Part shown: positions 32,981-40,799 of the stretch, in pieces
Numbering within the stretch: the stretch's first letter is position 1
Layout: the number at the start of each line of letters is the position of its first letter
Assembly (NCBI RefSeq): GCF_000519205.1
Contig: NZ_JAFB01000010.1
Location: 209,716 to 273,715, forward strand
Reading direction: 5' to 3'
DNA: 64,000 bases
Source: Amycolatopsis taiwanensis DSM 45107
Lineage (GTDB): Bacteria; Actinomycetota; Actinomycetes; Mycobacteriales; Pseudonocardiaceae
Program-made: the position numbers and the translations under genes
Notes under the pieces: model-generated
What the model was told of the DNA's origin: nothing
Databases searched by the model: none
Seen by the model: only the letters and a program-made list of their open reading frames with translations

Positions 32981-33979
32981 ATGCGGATAGGTCTCCTGGG
33001 CGGGGTTGTGGTGGCGGCGCTGGCCGCCGCAGTCATGACCGCCGGTGTGGTGGTCAAGGTCGTCACCGACCAGCAGTCCGAGCAGGCCAGGGGGATCACC
33101 GGTGTCAGCTGCGACGCGGCGATCGGGCCGACCCAGCCCGGGCAGGCGACCACGGCGGCGGGGCAGGCGGGCGTGCTGACGGCCGAGCAACGGCAGATCG
33201 TATCGTTGATCATCTCGATCGGGAAGCAGCGCAACCTGTCGCCGCGGGCCTGGCAGATCGCGATTCAGGCGGGCATGACCGAGTCCGGGCTGCGGAACCT
33301 CGATTACGGCGACCGGGACTCGCTGGGCATCTTCCAGATGCGCCCGTCGATGAATTGGGGGACCGTGGCGCAGCTGCAGGACCCGGTGTACGAGATCAAC
33401 AAGTTCTACGACGTGCTGGTCTCGGTGCAGGGTTGGGATCAGTTGCGGCCGGGCACCTCGGCGCAGGCGGTGGAACGGTCGGCCTTTCCGGACCGGTACC
33501 ACAAGTGGGAGCCAATGGCCTCGTACCTGGTGGAGAATGTCGGCCAGGTCAGTGGGACGACCGGCTGCGCCCAGAACGTCGGCCTGGCGTTGCCGCCGAA
33601 CCAGGCGGCCGCCGCGGCGATCAAGTTCGCGTTGGGGGAACTCGGAAAGCCATACGTGTGGGGCGCGACCGGTCCGGACGCCTATGACTGTTCGGGTCTG
33701 ATGCTGCGGGCGTACCAGGCTGCCGGAATGTCCCTCGACCGGGTGTCGGAGGACCAGTACAAGGACGGAGCGATGCTGCCGGTCCGCGATGCGCAGCCCG
33801 GTGACCTGCTGTTCTGGGGTTATGACCCGGCCAATCCGGCCACGATCCATCACGTGGCGATGTACCTTGGGGACGGAAAGATCGTGGAGGCTCAGCAGAC
33901 CGGGGTGCCGGTCCACGTCCGTACGGTCTCGTTCACCGAGAAGGAACTACTGCCCCAGGCCGTGCGGCCGGGTGTGTGA
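32981..33979 (+). CDS. VirB1-like cell-wall hydrolase: SLT-like plus NlpC/P60 domains
   Basis: 332 residues from ATG at 32981, 5 bp after the preceding gene. A signal-anchor helix (residues 5-27) leads to a lysozyme/SLT-like domain around MTESGLRNLDYGDRDSLGIFQM with candidate catalytic Glu101. A C-terminal NlpC/P60 endopeptidase domain follows, with YDCSGLMLRAY (Cys237) and HHVAMYLG (His291). This two-domain layout is that of VirB1/CwlT-type proteins, which open peptidoglycan locally for a T4SS channel. It supports reading the operon as a trans-envelope machine. Confidence 0.9.
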   Translation: MRIGLLGGVVVAALAAAVMTAGVVVKVVTDQQSEQARGITGVSCDAAIGPTQPGQATTAAGQAGVLTAEQRQIVSLIISIGKQRNLSPRAWQIAIQAGMTESGLRNLDYGDRDSLGIFQMRPSMNWGTVAQLQDPVYEINKFYDVLVSVQGWDQLRPGTSAQAVERSAFPDRYHKWEPMASYLVENVGQVSGTTGCAQNVGLALPPNQAAAAAIKFALGELGKPYVWGATGPDAYDCSGLMLRAYQAAGMSLDRVSEDQYKDGAMLPVRDAQPGDLLFWGYDPANPATIHHVAMYLGDGKIVEAQQTGVPVHVRTVSFTEKELLPQAVRPGV

Positions 33980-33989
33980 GGGGGCGTAA

Positions 33990-34014
33990 TGGAGCAAGGT
34001 GGATTTGCTACGGA
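33990..34014. repeat. single-arm copy of the TTTGCTACG palindrome family
   Basis: TGGAGCAAGGTGG then ATTTGCTACGGA, followed by ATCC but no opposing arm. It lies 10 bp after the VirB1-like stop and 52 bp before the next start, inside the T4SS-like operon. Confidence 0.85.
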
Positions 34015-34066
34015 ATCCACGCTGCGCCCCGGCACGGGTGAATAGCACAGAAGGATTGATCGCCAA

Positions 34067-35167
34067 GTGGCCAAGAAACTCGGCAAGCGCCGCAAGCCCG
34101 AACCGAGGGACGCGTTCGGGGCACCGCCACCGCGCCACCCGTCTGGACCACCCGCATCGAGCACGCCGCTGGCCGACTACCTGGCGCTGGGCGGGCCGGG
34201 CGTGGACGAGAACTACGTCGTGGTGCCGCGCTCGCTGGCCGAATCGATGCCGTTGCCCTGGCAGCAACAGCTGGCGAACCTGCTTTCGCACTTCCACGAG
34301 GTGCACCGGGGTTTGTCGTGGCCGGTGTATCGCGTCGTGCCTTCGCGGTACGAGAAGCTCGTCGATCTGGACGAGGAGCAGTTGGCCGAGGCCGGCTACC
34401 TGGTGGAGATCGATGCGGACGGGGACATGGTCTACCGGGAGCGCAGCGGTCGCAAGGTCGAGGACCCGCAGAACACCAGCGTGCTCGTCTCTTGCCTCGA
34501 TCCGATCCCGCGCCGTGCCGCCGCCGGGCAGCAACCGCCGTCGGAACCGCCGCCCCCCGTGCCGATGAACCTGCCCCCGGCGCCGGTCTGGCGGTCGACG
34601 CCGAGGTCGCCGTCTCCGGCCGTTCCGCCGCTGCCCGAACCGCCCAAGAAGGTCTCGACCCCTCGGGAGCCCGCCCCCTTGACCGCCCAATCGGCTCCCG
34701 TTGCCCTCCCGCCTATACCCGAGTCACCTCCGGGGGGCGATGCGACGGCGCCCACCGAAACCGTTTCGTCCGAACCTCTCGAGCCATCGCCTGCCACCGC
34801 CCCCAACGGACCCGATGCGCGCGGCAGCGTCGATCCAGTGCCTCCCGCGGCCGCGGAAACGACGCCCGCCCAGTCCGTGCGCCCGGCGACGGAACCGGCG
34901 CCACCTGTTCCGCCGGCCACGCAGGTTCCCGAACCCGTGCCTTCCCCGATCGAGCAGCCGGCGCCGCCGGTCTCCGTCACGCCGCCCACCGCGGAGATCC
35001 CAGCCGCACCCGTCCCCGACGCTGATGCAGACACACCGCCACACGGTCTCCCACTCAAACGGCGCGGCTGGTTCGACGAGCCGCCAGATGACTCGTCGGA
35101 CACGTCCGTCCAGTTCGGCCCGACCGGCGAGTCGACCGAGATCCCATACCGTTACCGCGCCCCGTGA
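34067..35167 (+). CDS. Pro-rich cytoplasmic protein, last gene of the T4SS-like operon
   Basis: 366 residues from GTG at 34067. Residues 1-30 are basic and Pro-rich. Residues 30-145 form a compact domain (ADYLALGGPGVDENYVVVPR, LPWQQQLANLLSHFHEVHRG, YRVVPSRYEKLVDLDEEQLAEAG). Residues 145-335 are a low-complexity Pro/Ala/Val/Glu region, and the end is charged (RRGWFDEPPDDSSD). There is no membrane helix or signal. I do not recognise the family; its place suggests an accessory or substrate-recruiting factor, which is inference. A half palindrome separates it from the VirB1-like gene. Confidence 0.75.
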   Translation: MAKKLGKRRKPEPRDAFGAPPPRHPSGPPASSTPLADYLALGGPGVDENYVVVPRSLAESMPLPWQQQLANLLSHFHEVHRGLSWPVYRVVPSRYEKLVDLDEEQLAEAGYLVEIDADGDMVYRERSGRKVEDPQNTSVLVSCLDPIPRRAAAGQQPPSEPPPPVPMNLPPAPVWRSTPRSPSPAVPPLPEPPKKVSTPREPAPLTAQSAPVALPPIPESPPGGDATAPTETVSSEPLEPSPATAPNGPDARGSVDPVPPAAAETTPAQSVRPATEPAPPVPPATQVPEPVPSPIEQPAPPVSVTPPTAEIPAAPVPDADADTPPHGLPLKRRGWFDEPPDDSSDTSVQFGPTGESTEIPYRYRAP

Positions 35168-35249
35168 CTTGCTCGTAGACAGCGCTGAAGGCCGCAATCG
35201 GCAGAGGTGGCGGCGTCTTCGACGTCCACCGGCCTGGAACACTGACGGT

Positions 35250-35408
35250 ATGAATGCGGGTGGTGTCAGTGCGGAGGAAGGCGGCGACCCGGCCTGCTGG
35301 CTCGGACGGGTGTGCCCGGAGTGTGGGCTGTTCGCCGACGAGCCGGCGCCCACCACCTGTGTGCGCTGTGGCGCCGAACTACCAGCAGCCGAGCCGGAGG
35401 AGGAGTAG
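35250..35408 (+). CDS. 52-residue zinc-ribbon protein
   Basis: A short gene from ATG at 35250. It has two paired cysteine knuckles, VCPECGLFADEPAPTTCVRCGAEL, that would bind one zinc, and an acidic tail. An earlier CW may add a fifth cysteine. Short single-ribbon proteins of this type are common and unassigned in actinomycetes. It ends 3 bp before the next gene, so the two are probably co-translated. Confidence 0.7.
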   Translation: MNAGGVSAEEGGDPACWLGRVCPECGLFADEPAPTTCVRCGAELPAAEPEEE

Positions 35409-35411
35409 GAC

Positions 35412-35822
35412 GTGAACCCGGTCGCCGCCGCCGCTTGCTTCACCTGGTTCGGAATGGTGCTGGCCATCTCGTTCCTGGAGGCGCCGCTGAAATTCCGCGC
35501 CCCGGGCGTGACGGTGCCGATCGGGCTGGGCATCGGGCGGATCGTGTTCCGTGCGCTCAACGCGGCTGAGATCGTGCTGGCGATCGTGGTCGTGGTTGCC
35601 GTCGTCCTCGCCGGGCCGCATCCGGTCGTCCTGACCAGCGCGCTGATCCCGGTCGCCGTGCTGGCAGCGCGACTGGGTGCCGTGCGGCCATGGCTCAACC
35701 GCCGGTCGGACCGGGTGCTGGCGGGTGAGGAACTGCCCCGGTCACGGGGCCATCTGGCCTATGTCGCGCTGGAGGTCGTCAAGGTGGCCGCACTCCTCTG
35801 GCTTGGCATCCAGACGGTGTAG
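35412..35822 (+). CDS. four-helix integral membrane protein, unknown function
   Basis: 136 residues from GTG at 35412, 3 bp after the zinc-ribbon gene. Four hydrophobic helices fill the protein (AAACFTWFGMVLAISFL, ALNAAEIVLAIVVVVAVVLAG, VVLTSALIPVAVLAARLG, YVALEVVKVAALLWLGI), with the conserved-looking segment FLEAPLKFRAPGVTVPIGLGIGR after helix 1 and a basic loop RPWLNRRSDRVLAGE. The polar FLEAPLKF segment next to the membrane hints at a substrate or haem site, but I cannot name a family. Confidence 0.75.
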   Translation: MNPVAAAACFTWFGMVLAISFLEAPLKFRAPGVTVPIGLGIGRIVFRALNAAEIVLAIVVVVAVVLAGPHPVVLTSALIPVAVLAARLGAVRPWLNRRSDRVLAGEELPRSRGHLAYVALEVVKVAALLWLGIQTV

Positions 35823-35894
35823 CACCGCGCGACTCGGCAAGATACACCCAAGTGGCCCAGCCCCGAAGGAGGGATCGATCCGCCCCTGGCGGGT

Positions 35895-35900
35895 TAGGGT
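35895..35900 (+). promoter_or_regulatory. -10 hexamer TAGGGT of the RNB ribonuclease gene
   Basis: TAGGGT ends 6 bases before GTG at 35907, with no ribosome binding site: a leaderless-type start. Confidence 0.5.
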
Positions 35901-35906
35901 GCTTGT

Positions 35907-37325
35907 GTGGCCCTCGTGATCCGCACTCACTCGGCGGACGGCGACTTCGGTCGTCTGCGCGCCGAGTTCGAGCTGCCGGAGTCGTTCGGGGCCGATGTGC
36001 TGGCCGAGGCCGAGTCCGCGGTGATGGACCCGTCGCAGTTCATCGGTGACCGTGAGGACGCCACCGACCTGCCGTTCGTGACCGTCGATCCAGCCGGCGC
36101 GAAGGATCTCGACCAGGCCGTGGTGATCGACTCCCGTCGCCGGGACGGTTTCCGGGTGCACTACGCGATCGCCGACGTCGCCGGATTCGTGCGCCCTGGC
36201 GGATCGGTCGACACCGAGGCCCGGCGGCGTGGTCAAACGCTGTATCTGCCCGACGGCAACGTTCCGCTGCATCCACCGGTGCTGTCCGAAGGCGCGGCAA
36301 GCCTCCTGCCCGGCGAAATCCGTCCGGCCGTGCTGTGGACGATCGACCTCGACTCCGCTGCGGAGCCGGTCGACGTCCGGGTGCGCCGGGCCTGGGTCCG
36401 CTCGACGGAGCAGTTCGACTACGAAACGGTCCAGGCCGCACTCGACGCCGGCGTGCCGCATCCCTCCCTTGCCGCGCTTGGAGAACTGGGCGCGATGCGT
36501 CGCGCATCGGCGGTGCGACGTGGTGCCGTCGAACTCCAGCTCCCGGAGCAGGCGATTGGCGGTGACGCCGGGAACGGCTGGGTGCTGGGCATGCGTCCCC
36601 GCACCGACGTGGAGGCCTGGAACGCGGAGCTCTCCCTGCTCACCGGGATGGCGGCCGCGTCCCTCATGGTCGAGGCCAAGATCGGGGTGCTCCGGACGCT
36701 TCCGGATGCCGACGCCGAGTCGGTGGACTGGCTGCGTCGATCGGCGCACGCGCTGGGCATCGTCTGGCCGGAGAGCACCGGCGTGTCCGAACTTCTCACC
36801 GGCCTGGACCCCACGCTGCCCGAGTCGATGGCCCTCTACGCGTGCACAACCCGGCTACTGCGCGGCGCGGGTTACACCTCCTTCGAGGGTGAACTGCCGG
36901 GTTCGGTCGGTCACGCCGGGGTCGGCGCGCCGTACGCGCACGTCACCGCGCCGATCCGCCGGTTGGTGGACCGGTTCACCACCGAGATCTGTCTCGCGGT
37001 GAGCGCCGGAGCGCCGGTGCCCGACTGGGTACGGGCCGCCTTGCCCGCGTTGCCCACATTGATGAGCGCGTCGGACAGCCTCGCCGCCCGCGTCGAGCGA
37101 GCCTGCATCGATCAGGTCGAGGCGTGGATGCTGCGCGAACTGATCGGCGGAACGTTCGAGGCGGTGGTGCTGCGCGCAGAGGAGGCGCGTGCGGAGATTC
37201 TGGTGGAGAATCCGCCCGTGATGGGTAAGTGCGCCGGGGCGAACCTGCCCGAGGGCGAGCGGATCACGGTCCGGCTGATCTCGGTCGACGTGGAGCGGCG
37301 GAAGGTCGCCTTCGAGCGGGCGTGA
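35907..37325 (+). CDS. RNB-domain 3'-5' exoribonuclease (RNase II/R-like)
   Basis: 472 residues from GTG at 35907. The RNB catalytic domain begins near residue 50: DLPFVTVDPAGAKDLDQAVVI contains the acidic cluster (a DxxxxDxxD variant), then VHYAIADVAGFVRPGG and TLYLPDGNVPLHPPVLSEGAASLLPGE. The later Arg-containing AHVTAPIRRLVDRF and the C-terminal S1-like strand EILVENPPVMGKCAGANLPEGERITVRL complete it. N-terminal cold-shock domains are absent, as in the short actinobacterial form. It degrades single-stranded RNA. The gene is followed closely by the metal-receptor-like gene. Confidence 0.93.
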   Translation: MALVIRTHSADGDFGRLRAEFELPESFGADVLAEAESAVMDPSQFIGDREDATDLPFVTVDPAGAKDLDQAVVIDSRRRDGFRVHYAIADVAGFVRPGGSVDTEARRRGQTLYLPDGNVPLHPPVLSEGAASLLPGEIRPAVLWTIDLDSAAEPVDVRVRRAWVRSTEQFDYETVQAALDAGVPHPSLAALGELGAMRRASAVRRGAVELQLPEQAIGGDAGNGWVLGMRPRTDVEAWNAELSLLTGMAAASLMVEAKIGVLRTLPDADAESVDWLRRSAHALGIVWPESTGVSELLTGLDPTLPESMALYACTTRLLRGAGYTSFEGELPGSVGHAGVGAPYAHVTAPIRRLVDRFTTEICLAVSAGAPVPDWVRAALPALPTLMSASDSLAARVERACIDQVEAWMLRELIGGTFEAVVLRAEEARAEILVENPPVMGKCAGANLPEGERITVRLISVDVERRKVAFERA

Positions 37326-37365
37326 TGGATGACGTGATCCGAACCGAGCGTGTTGAGGCCGAGCT

Positions 37366-38136
37366 ATGACCTTGTTCGACGATCTCGGCGCCGATGTGCC
37401 GACCCGAGGTGTCCCGGAACGAGTGGTGTCGCTGGTGCCGGCGCTGACCGAGGCAATCGAGGCGACGGTGCCGGGAAGGCTTGTCGGGGTGACCGACTAC
37501 TGCACCCACCCAGCGGGCTTGGCAGTGACGCGGGTGGGCGGGTCGAAGTACCCGAAGATCGATCGGGTGCTCGCCTTGCGCCCGGACCTGGTGCTGGCGA
37601 ACTCGGAGGAGAATCGCCCCGAGGACGTGGAAATCCTGCGGGGCAACGGCTTTCCGGTGTGGGTGATGCGTGCGCCGGCCACGGTACCGCACGCGCTCGC
37701 GTCGTTACGCCGGTTGCTGGCGCAGGCTTTGGAGACCGTCGAACCGCGCTGGCTGGTCGAGGCCGAAGAGTTGTGGCGGGAAACCGTTCCGGCCTGGACG
37801 CGGGCGGTGGTACCGGTCTGGCGCAAGCCGTGGGTGATCCTGGGCCGGGACACCTTCGGCGGCGACGTGCTGCAGCGCCTTGGAGTCTCCATCGTGTACG
37901 GGGACTACCCCGAGCGGTATCCGCGGCCGAAACTCGACGAACTCCGGTCATGGTTCGCGAGCGGGATGGCCGACCTGCTCGTGCTGCCCGACGAGCCGTA
38001 CGAATTCACTCACGAGGACGGGCCCGACGCCTTTCCCGGGGTCCGCTACGCGCTGGTGTCCGGCCGATATCTCACTTGGTACGGACCATCGTTGCTGGTC
38101 GCTCATCAGGAACTCTCGGCGGCGCTGGAACGCTGA
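37366..38136 (+). CDS. cytoplasmic helical-backbone metal receptor-like protein (BtuF-like fold, no signal)
   Basis: 256 residues from ATG at 37366, after GAGGCCGAG. The fold is that of periplasmic-binding proteins of the BtuF/FhuD class: RVVSLVPALTEAI, then RLVGVTDYCTHPAGLAV, KYPKIDRVLALRPDLVLANSEENRPED, and the later IVYGDYPERYPRP. There is no signal peptide, lipobox or nearby ABC permease, so it is unlikely to be a transporter subunit. Cys45 and His47 in TDYCTHP are conserved in the cytosolic group and may bind metal or a cobamide. Function not established. Confidence 0.85.
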   Translation: MTLFDDLGADVPTRGVPERVVSLVPALTEAIEATVPGRLVGVTDYCTHPAGLAVTRVGGSKYPKIDRVLALRPDLVLANSEENRPEDVEILRGNGFPVWVMRAPATVPHALASLRRLLAQALETVEPRWLVEAEELWRETVPAWTRAVVPVWRKPWVILGRDTFGGDVLQRLGVSIVYGDYPERYPRPKLDELRSWFASGMADLLVLPDEPYEFTHEDGPDAFPGVRYALVSGRYLTWYGPSLLVAHQELSAALER

Positions 38137-38152
38137 CCGCTGCTCGCCGCGA

Positions 38153-38228
38153 GTCCCACGTTCCCGTTGCGCGTGTCCCACGCTCCGGTCTACCGGAATG
38201 TGGGACTCACACGACGGGAACGTGGGAC
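38153..38228. repeat. inverted repeat GTCCCACGTTCCCGT ... ACGGGAACGTGGGAC
   Basis: Perfect 15-bp arms (38153-38167 and 38214-38228) enclose 46 bp that themselves contain further copies of the GTCCCAC/GTGGGAC word (GTGTCCCAC, GTGGGACTCAC). It stands at the 3' end of the metal-receptor gene. It may be a terminator or a second interspersed repeat family. Confidence 0.85.
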
Positions 38229-38325
38229 ACGCGTCAAATGTGACGCCGTGCCTGTGACAGCGGCGCCTTGAAGTCGGGTAGCTTCGTCGCCGAACCTGTG
38301 CTTTGCGCTTGAAGAAAGGTCCAGA

Positions 38326-38666
38326 ATGTCCGCTGTGACATATGCCGACGCAATTGTCGTCGGCGTGCCGACGAGATGACCGCCGGCTTCTCGGCTCAGC
38401 CGACCATGCCGATGCGTGCGATCAGCGTTGCGGAAGCCGACGCTGCGCGCTTCGCTTATTTCCTTGCCACACCAGCGATCTTGGGTGCGGGCCTGCTGAA
38501 GATGCCGTCGCGGCGGAAGCCGGAGAACCACGCGTCGCTCGGGCCGGCCATAGTGGGCAGTCTGGTGGCCTTCGTCGCCGGCCACCTGTCGGTCTGGTTC
38601 CTCGTCTCCTCTTTCGATAGCCGCGCACTGACCCGTATTGTGGAATCGCCGGACTGGTCAGTTTGA
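38326..38666 (+). pseudogene. uppP: undecaprenyl-diphosphatase (UppP/BacA) remnant with large internal deletion
   Basis: The first 14 codons from ATG at 38326 read MSAVTYADAIVVGV, the usual UppP start, with GAAGAAAGG upstream. The next recognisable part is in another frame: MTAG at 38376, then ADAARFAYFLATPAILGAGLL and GPAIVGSLVAFVAGHLSVWFL, which belong to the C-terminal third of UppP. About 200 residues between, including the phosphatase motifs, are gone, and the final helix is lost after RALT. UppP recycles the lipid carrier for peptidoglycan; another copy must exist elsewhere. Confidence 0.8.
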
Positions 38667-38679
38667 TCCTTTTCGCCAC

Positions 38680-39615
38680 ATGATTGCTCCGCTTTCCTGG
38701 GAACGGGTGTTCACGGCCTGGACGCCCGATTTTGCCGCGCTGGTTTTCGTGCTGGTCCTGGGCGGCGGATACATCCACCTCGCGCGCCGGGTCCCCGGCT
38801 GGTCCCGTGTCCGCACGGTCGCGTTCCTGGCCGGGCTCGCGACGATACTGCTGGTGACGTGCTCGTTCCTGGGTGTCTACGACCGAGTCCTGTTCTGGCC
38901 GCGGGCGGTGCAGATCGTGGTTCTGCTGATGGTCACGCCGCTGCTGCTCGCCCTCGGTGCCCCGCTCACGCTGCTGCTGTCGACACTTCCCGGCGCACAG
39001 CGGTTGCGGGCCATCGGGCACGGCCGGGTGGCCAGGGCGCTCACCTTCCCCCTCGTGGTCACCGTACTGCTGATCGTTCCACCGTTTCTGATCTACCTAA
39101 CCCCGCTGTACGAGTTGTGCCTGCGGAACTCGGCGGTCGATTCGCTGGTCCGGCTGGTGCTTGTCGGATGCGGGTTCGTTTACTTCTGGACCCGGTTGCG
39201 GGTGGACCCGACCCCGCGCGAGGACCATCACCTCGTCTCGTTCGGGATCAGCCTGACCGACGTGATCGTCGATGCCGCCCTCGGGCTGGTGCTGTGGCTG
39301 GGCCCGCTGCGCGCGGCCGGCTACTACCACGCGCTTGGCCGAACCTGGGGCCCGGACCTGCGTACCGACCAGATCATCGGAGCCGGGGTGCTGTGGATCG
39401 GTGGTGACCTGGCCGGCCTGCCGTTCGTCGGGGCGCTGATGCGTCGGTGGATGCACGAAGACCAACGGCAGGCCGAGCGGATCGACCAGGAACTCGACGC
39501 CGAGGAACAGACGGCCCGCTCCACCGCGGAACGGGCCGACTCCTCGACCGGGCTGTGGTGGGAAAGTGATCCCGCCCTCACCGAGCGGTTCAAGCGCGAG
39601 CGGGGACAGCCGTGA
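38680..39615 (+). CDS. cytochrome c oxidase assembly protein, CtaG/Caa3 type
   Basis: 311 residues from ATG at 38680. Seven or so membrane helices in the CtaG (Caa3_CtaG) pattern: FAALVFVLVLGGGYIHLARRV, then TVAFLAGLATILLVTC, LFWPRAVQIVVLLMVTPLLLALGAPLTLLL and YFWTRLRVDPTPRE, with GYYHALGRTWGPD and QIIGAGVLWIGGDLAGLP near the end. A 50-residue charged cytoplasmic tail closes it. These proteins help load copper into aa3 or caa3 oxidase. SURF1, another oxidase-assembly gene, is 21 kb away in this window, so aerobic respiration with a haem-copper oxidase is expected. Confidence 0.9.
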   Translation: MIAPLSWERVFTAWTPDFAALVFVLVLGGGYIHLARRVPGWSRVRTVAFLAGLATILLVTCSFLGVYDRVLFWPRAVQIVVLLMVTPLLLALGAPLTLLLSTLPGAQRLRAIGHGRVARALTFPLVVTVLLIVPPFLIYLTPLYELCLRNSAVDSLVRLVLVGCGFVYFWTRLRVDPTPREDHHLVSFGISLTDVIVDAALGLVLWLGPLRAAGYYHALGRTWGPDLRTDQIIGAGVLWIGGDLAGLPFVGALMRRWMHEDQRQAERIDQELDAEEQTARSTAERADSSTGLWWESDPALTERFKRERGQP

Positions 39616-39695
39616 AGCAGGCGGCCCACCGCAAGCGGCCGGCGTTGCTTTGGAAGAACTAGTTGGAGCCCGCTGTTCGGAACACCGCCTGCCGA

Positions 39696-40544
39696 TCAGT
39701 GGAAGGCGTGTTCGGGGGCTGGGAACTCGCCGCGGCGGACCTCGTCGGCGAAGGCTGCGGCGGCTTCGGAGAGCACTCCGGCCAGGTCGGCATAGCGTTT
39801 GACGAAACGCGGGGTCCTGCCGCGACGCAGCCCGGCCATGTCCTGCCACACGAGCACCTGCGCGTCACAGTCGGAGCCCGCGCCGATCCCGATCGTGGGG
39901 ATCCGCAGCTCGTGTGTGACCCGCTTGGCCACTTCGGCCGGGACCATCTCCATCACCACCGCGAACGCGCCGGCTTCCTGCAGTGCCAGGGCGTCGGCCA
40001 CCAGTTCGTCGCCAGCCTCGCCACGCCCCTGAACGCGGTATCCACCGAGGTTGTGCTCGCTTTGCGGGGTGAAACCGATGTGCCCCATGACCGGTACTCC
40101 GGCCGACGTGACGGCTTCGACATGCGTCGCGAACCGGCGCCCGCCTTCCAGCTTCACGGCGTGGGCGCGGCCTTCCTTCATGAACCGTACCGAAGTGGCC
40201 AGTGCCTGCTCGGGAGAGAGCTGGTAGGAGCCGAATGGCAGGTCCGCGACGACCAGTGCCCGCTTCGCCGCGCGAGTGACCGCGCGGACCAGCGGCAGCA
40301 GTTCGTCCACGGTCACGGGAAGCGACGTGTCGTAGCCGAACACGTTGTTCGCGGCCGAGTCGCCGACGAGCAGTACCGGAATGCCCGCTTCGTCGAACAG
40401 TTGCGCCGTATACATGTCGTAGGCGGTGAGCATCGGCCATGGCTCCCCGCGTTCCTTGAGTTCCTGCAGGTGGTGAATGCGTACCCGCCGGGTCGGCGCA
40501 CTGGCGCCGCTACCGTATGGAGCCGTTTCGGGGTGCTGGGACAT
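39696..40544 (-). CDS. panB: 3-methyl-2-oxobutanoate hydroxymethyltransferase
   Basis: 282 residues from ATG at 40544. First step of pantothenate synthesis: it transfers a hydroxymethyl group from 5,10-methylene-THF to 2-oxoisovalerate. The (beta/alpha)8 barrel shows [40 protein letters not shown] (metal-binding Asp), [11 protein letters not shown] (second Asp), [16 protein letters not shown] and [14 protein letters not shown] (catalytic Glu). The 20-residue N-terminal extension before [15 protein letters not shown] is typical of actinobacteria. No panC or panD is adjacent, so it is transcribed alone. Confidence 0.96.
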   Translation of the reverse strand: MSQHPETAPYGSGASAPTRRVRIHHLQELKERGEPWPMLTAYDMYTAQLFDEAGIPVLLVGDSAANNVFGYDTSLPVTVDELLPLVRAVTRAAKRALVVADLPFGSYQLSPEQALATSVRFMKEGRAHAVKLEGGRRFATHVEAVTSAGVPVMGHIGFTPQSEHNLGGYRVQGRGEAGDELVADALALQEAGAFAVVMEMVPAEVAKRVTHELRIPTIGIGAGSDCDAQVLVWQDMAGLRRGRTPRFVKRYADLAGVLSEAAAAFADEVRRGEFPAPEHAFH

Positions 40545-40799
40545 CCTCGTCAACCGTCCTTCCCTCGAGGCCGTGAAACCGGTCCCCGGGTCGTGGATCT
40601 GGAAAATCCAGCGTGACACTCGCCGCGGGCATCCCCCAAGGCTGTGCGATGAGCTTCACACGGTGGTGAAGGGGCCGCACAGGAAGGCACCTTCGGCTTC
40701 GGCGACGCGAGCGCCACCGTGCCGCAGACGAAGACCACTGGCGACTGGATCGTTGTTCTTTTGATCGGCGCCATGTTCATCGTGGGCAGGCCCTTGAGA

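Noticed and set aside
26284..35167. The secretion-like operon as part of an integrative conjugative element
   Set aside because: No integrase, relaxase, coupling protein, tRNA or att repeat is visible on either side; flanking genes look like core genome. Elements outside the window could change this.
40545..40799. Possible small gene in the 255-bp gap between panB and the response regulator
   Set aside because: No frame with both a start and plausible composition was found; I see nothing recognisable in the gap.
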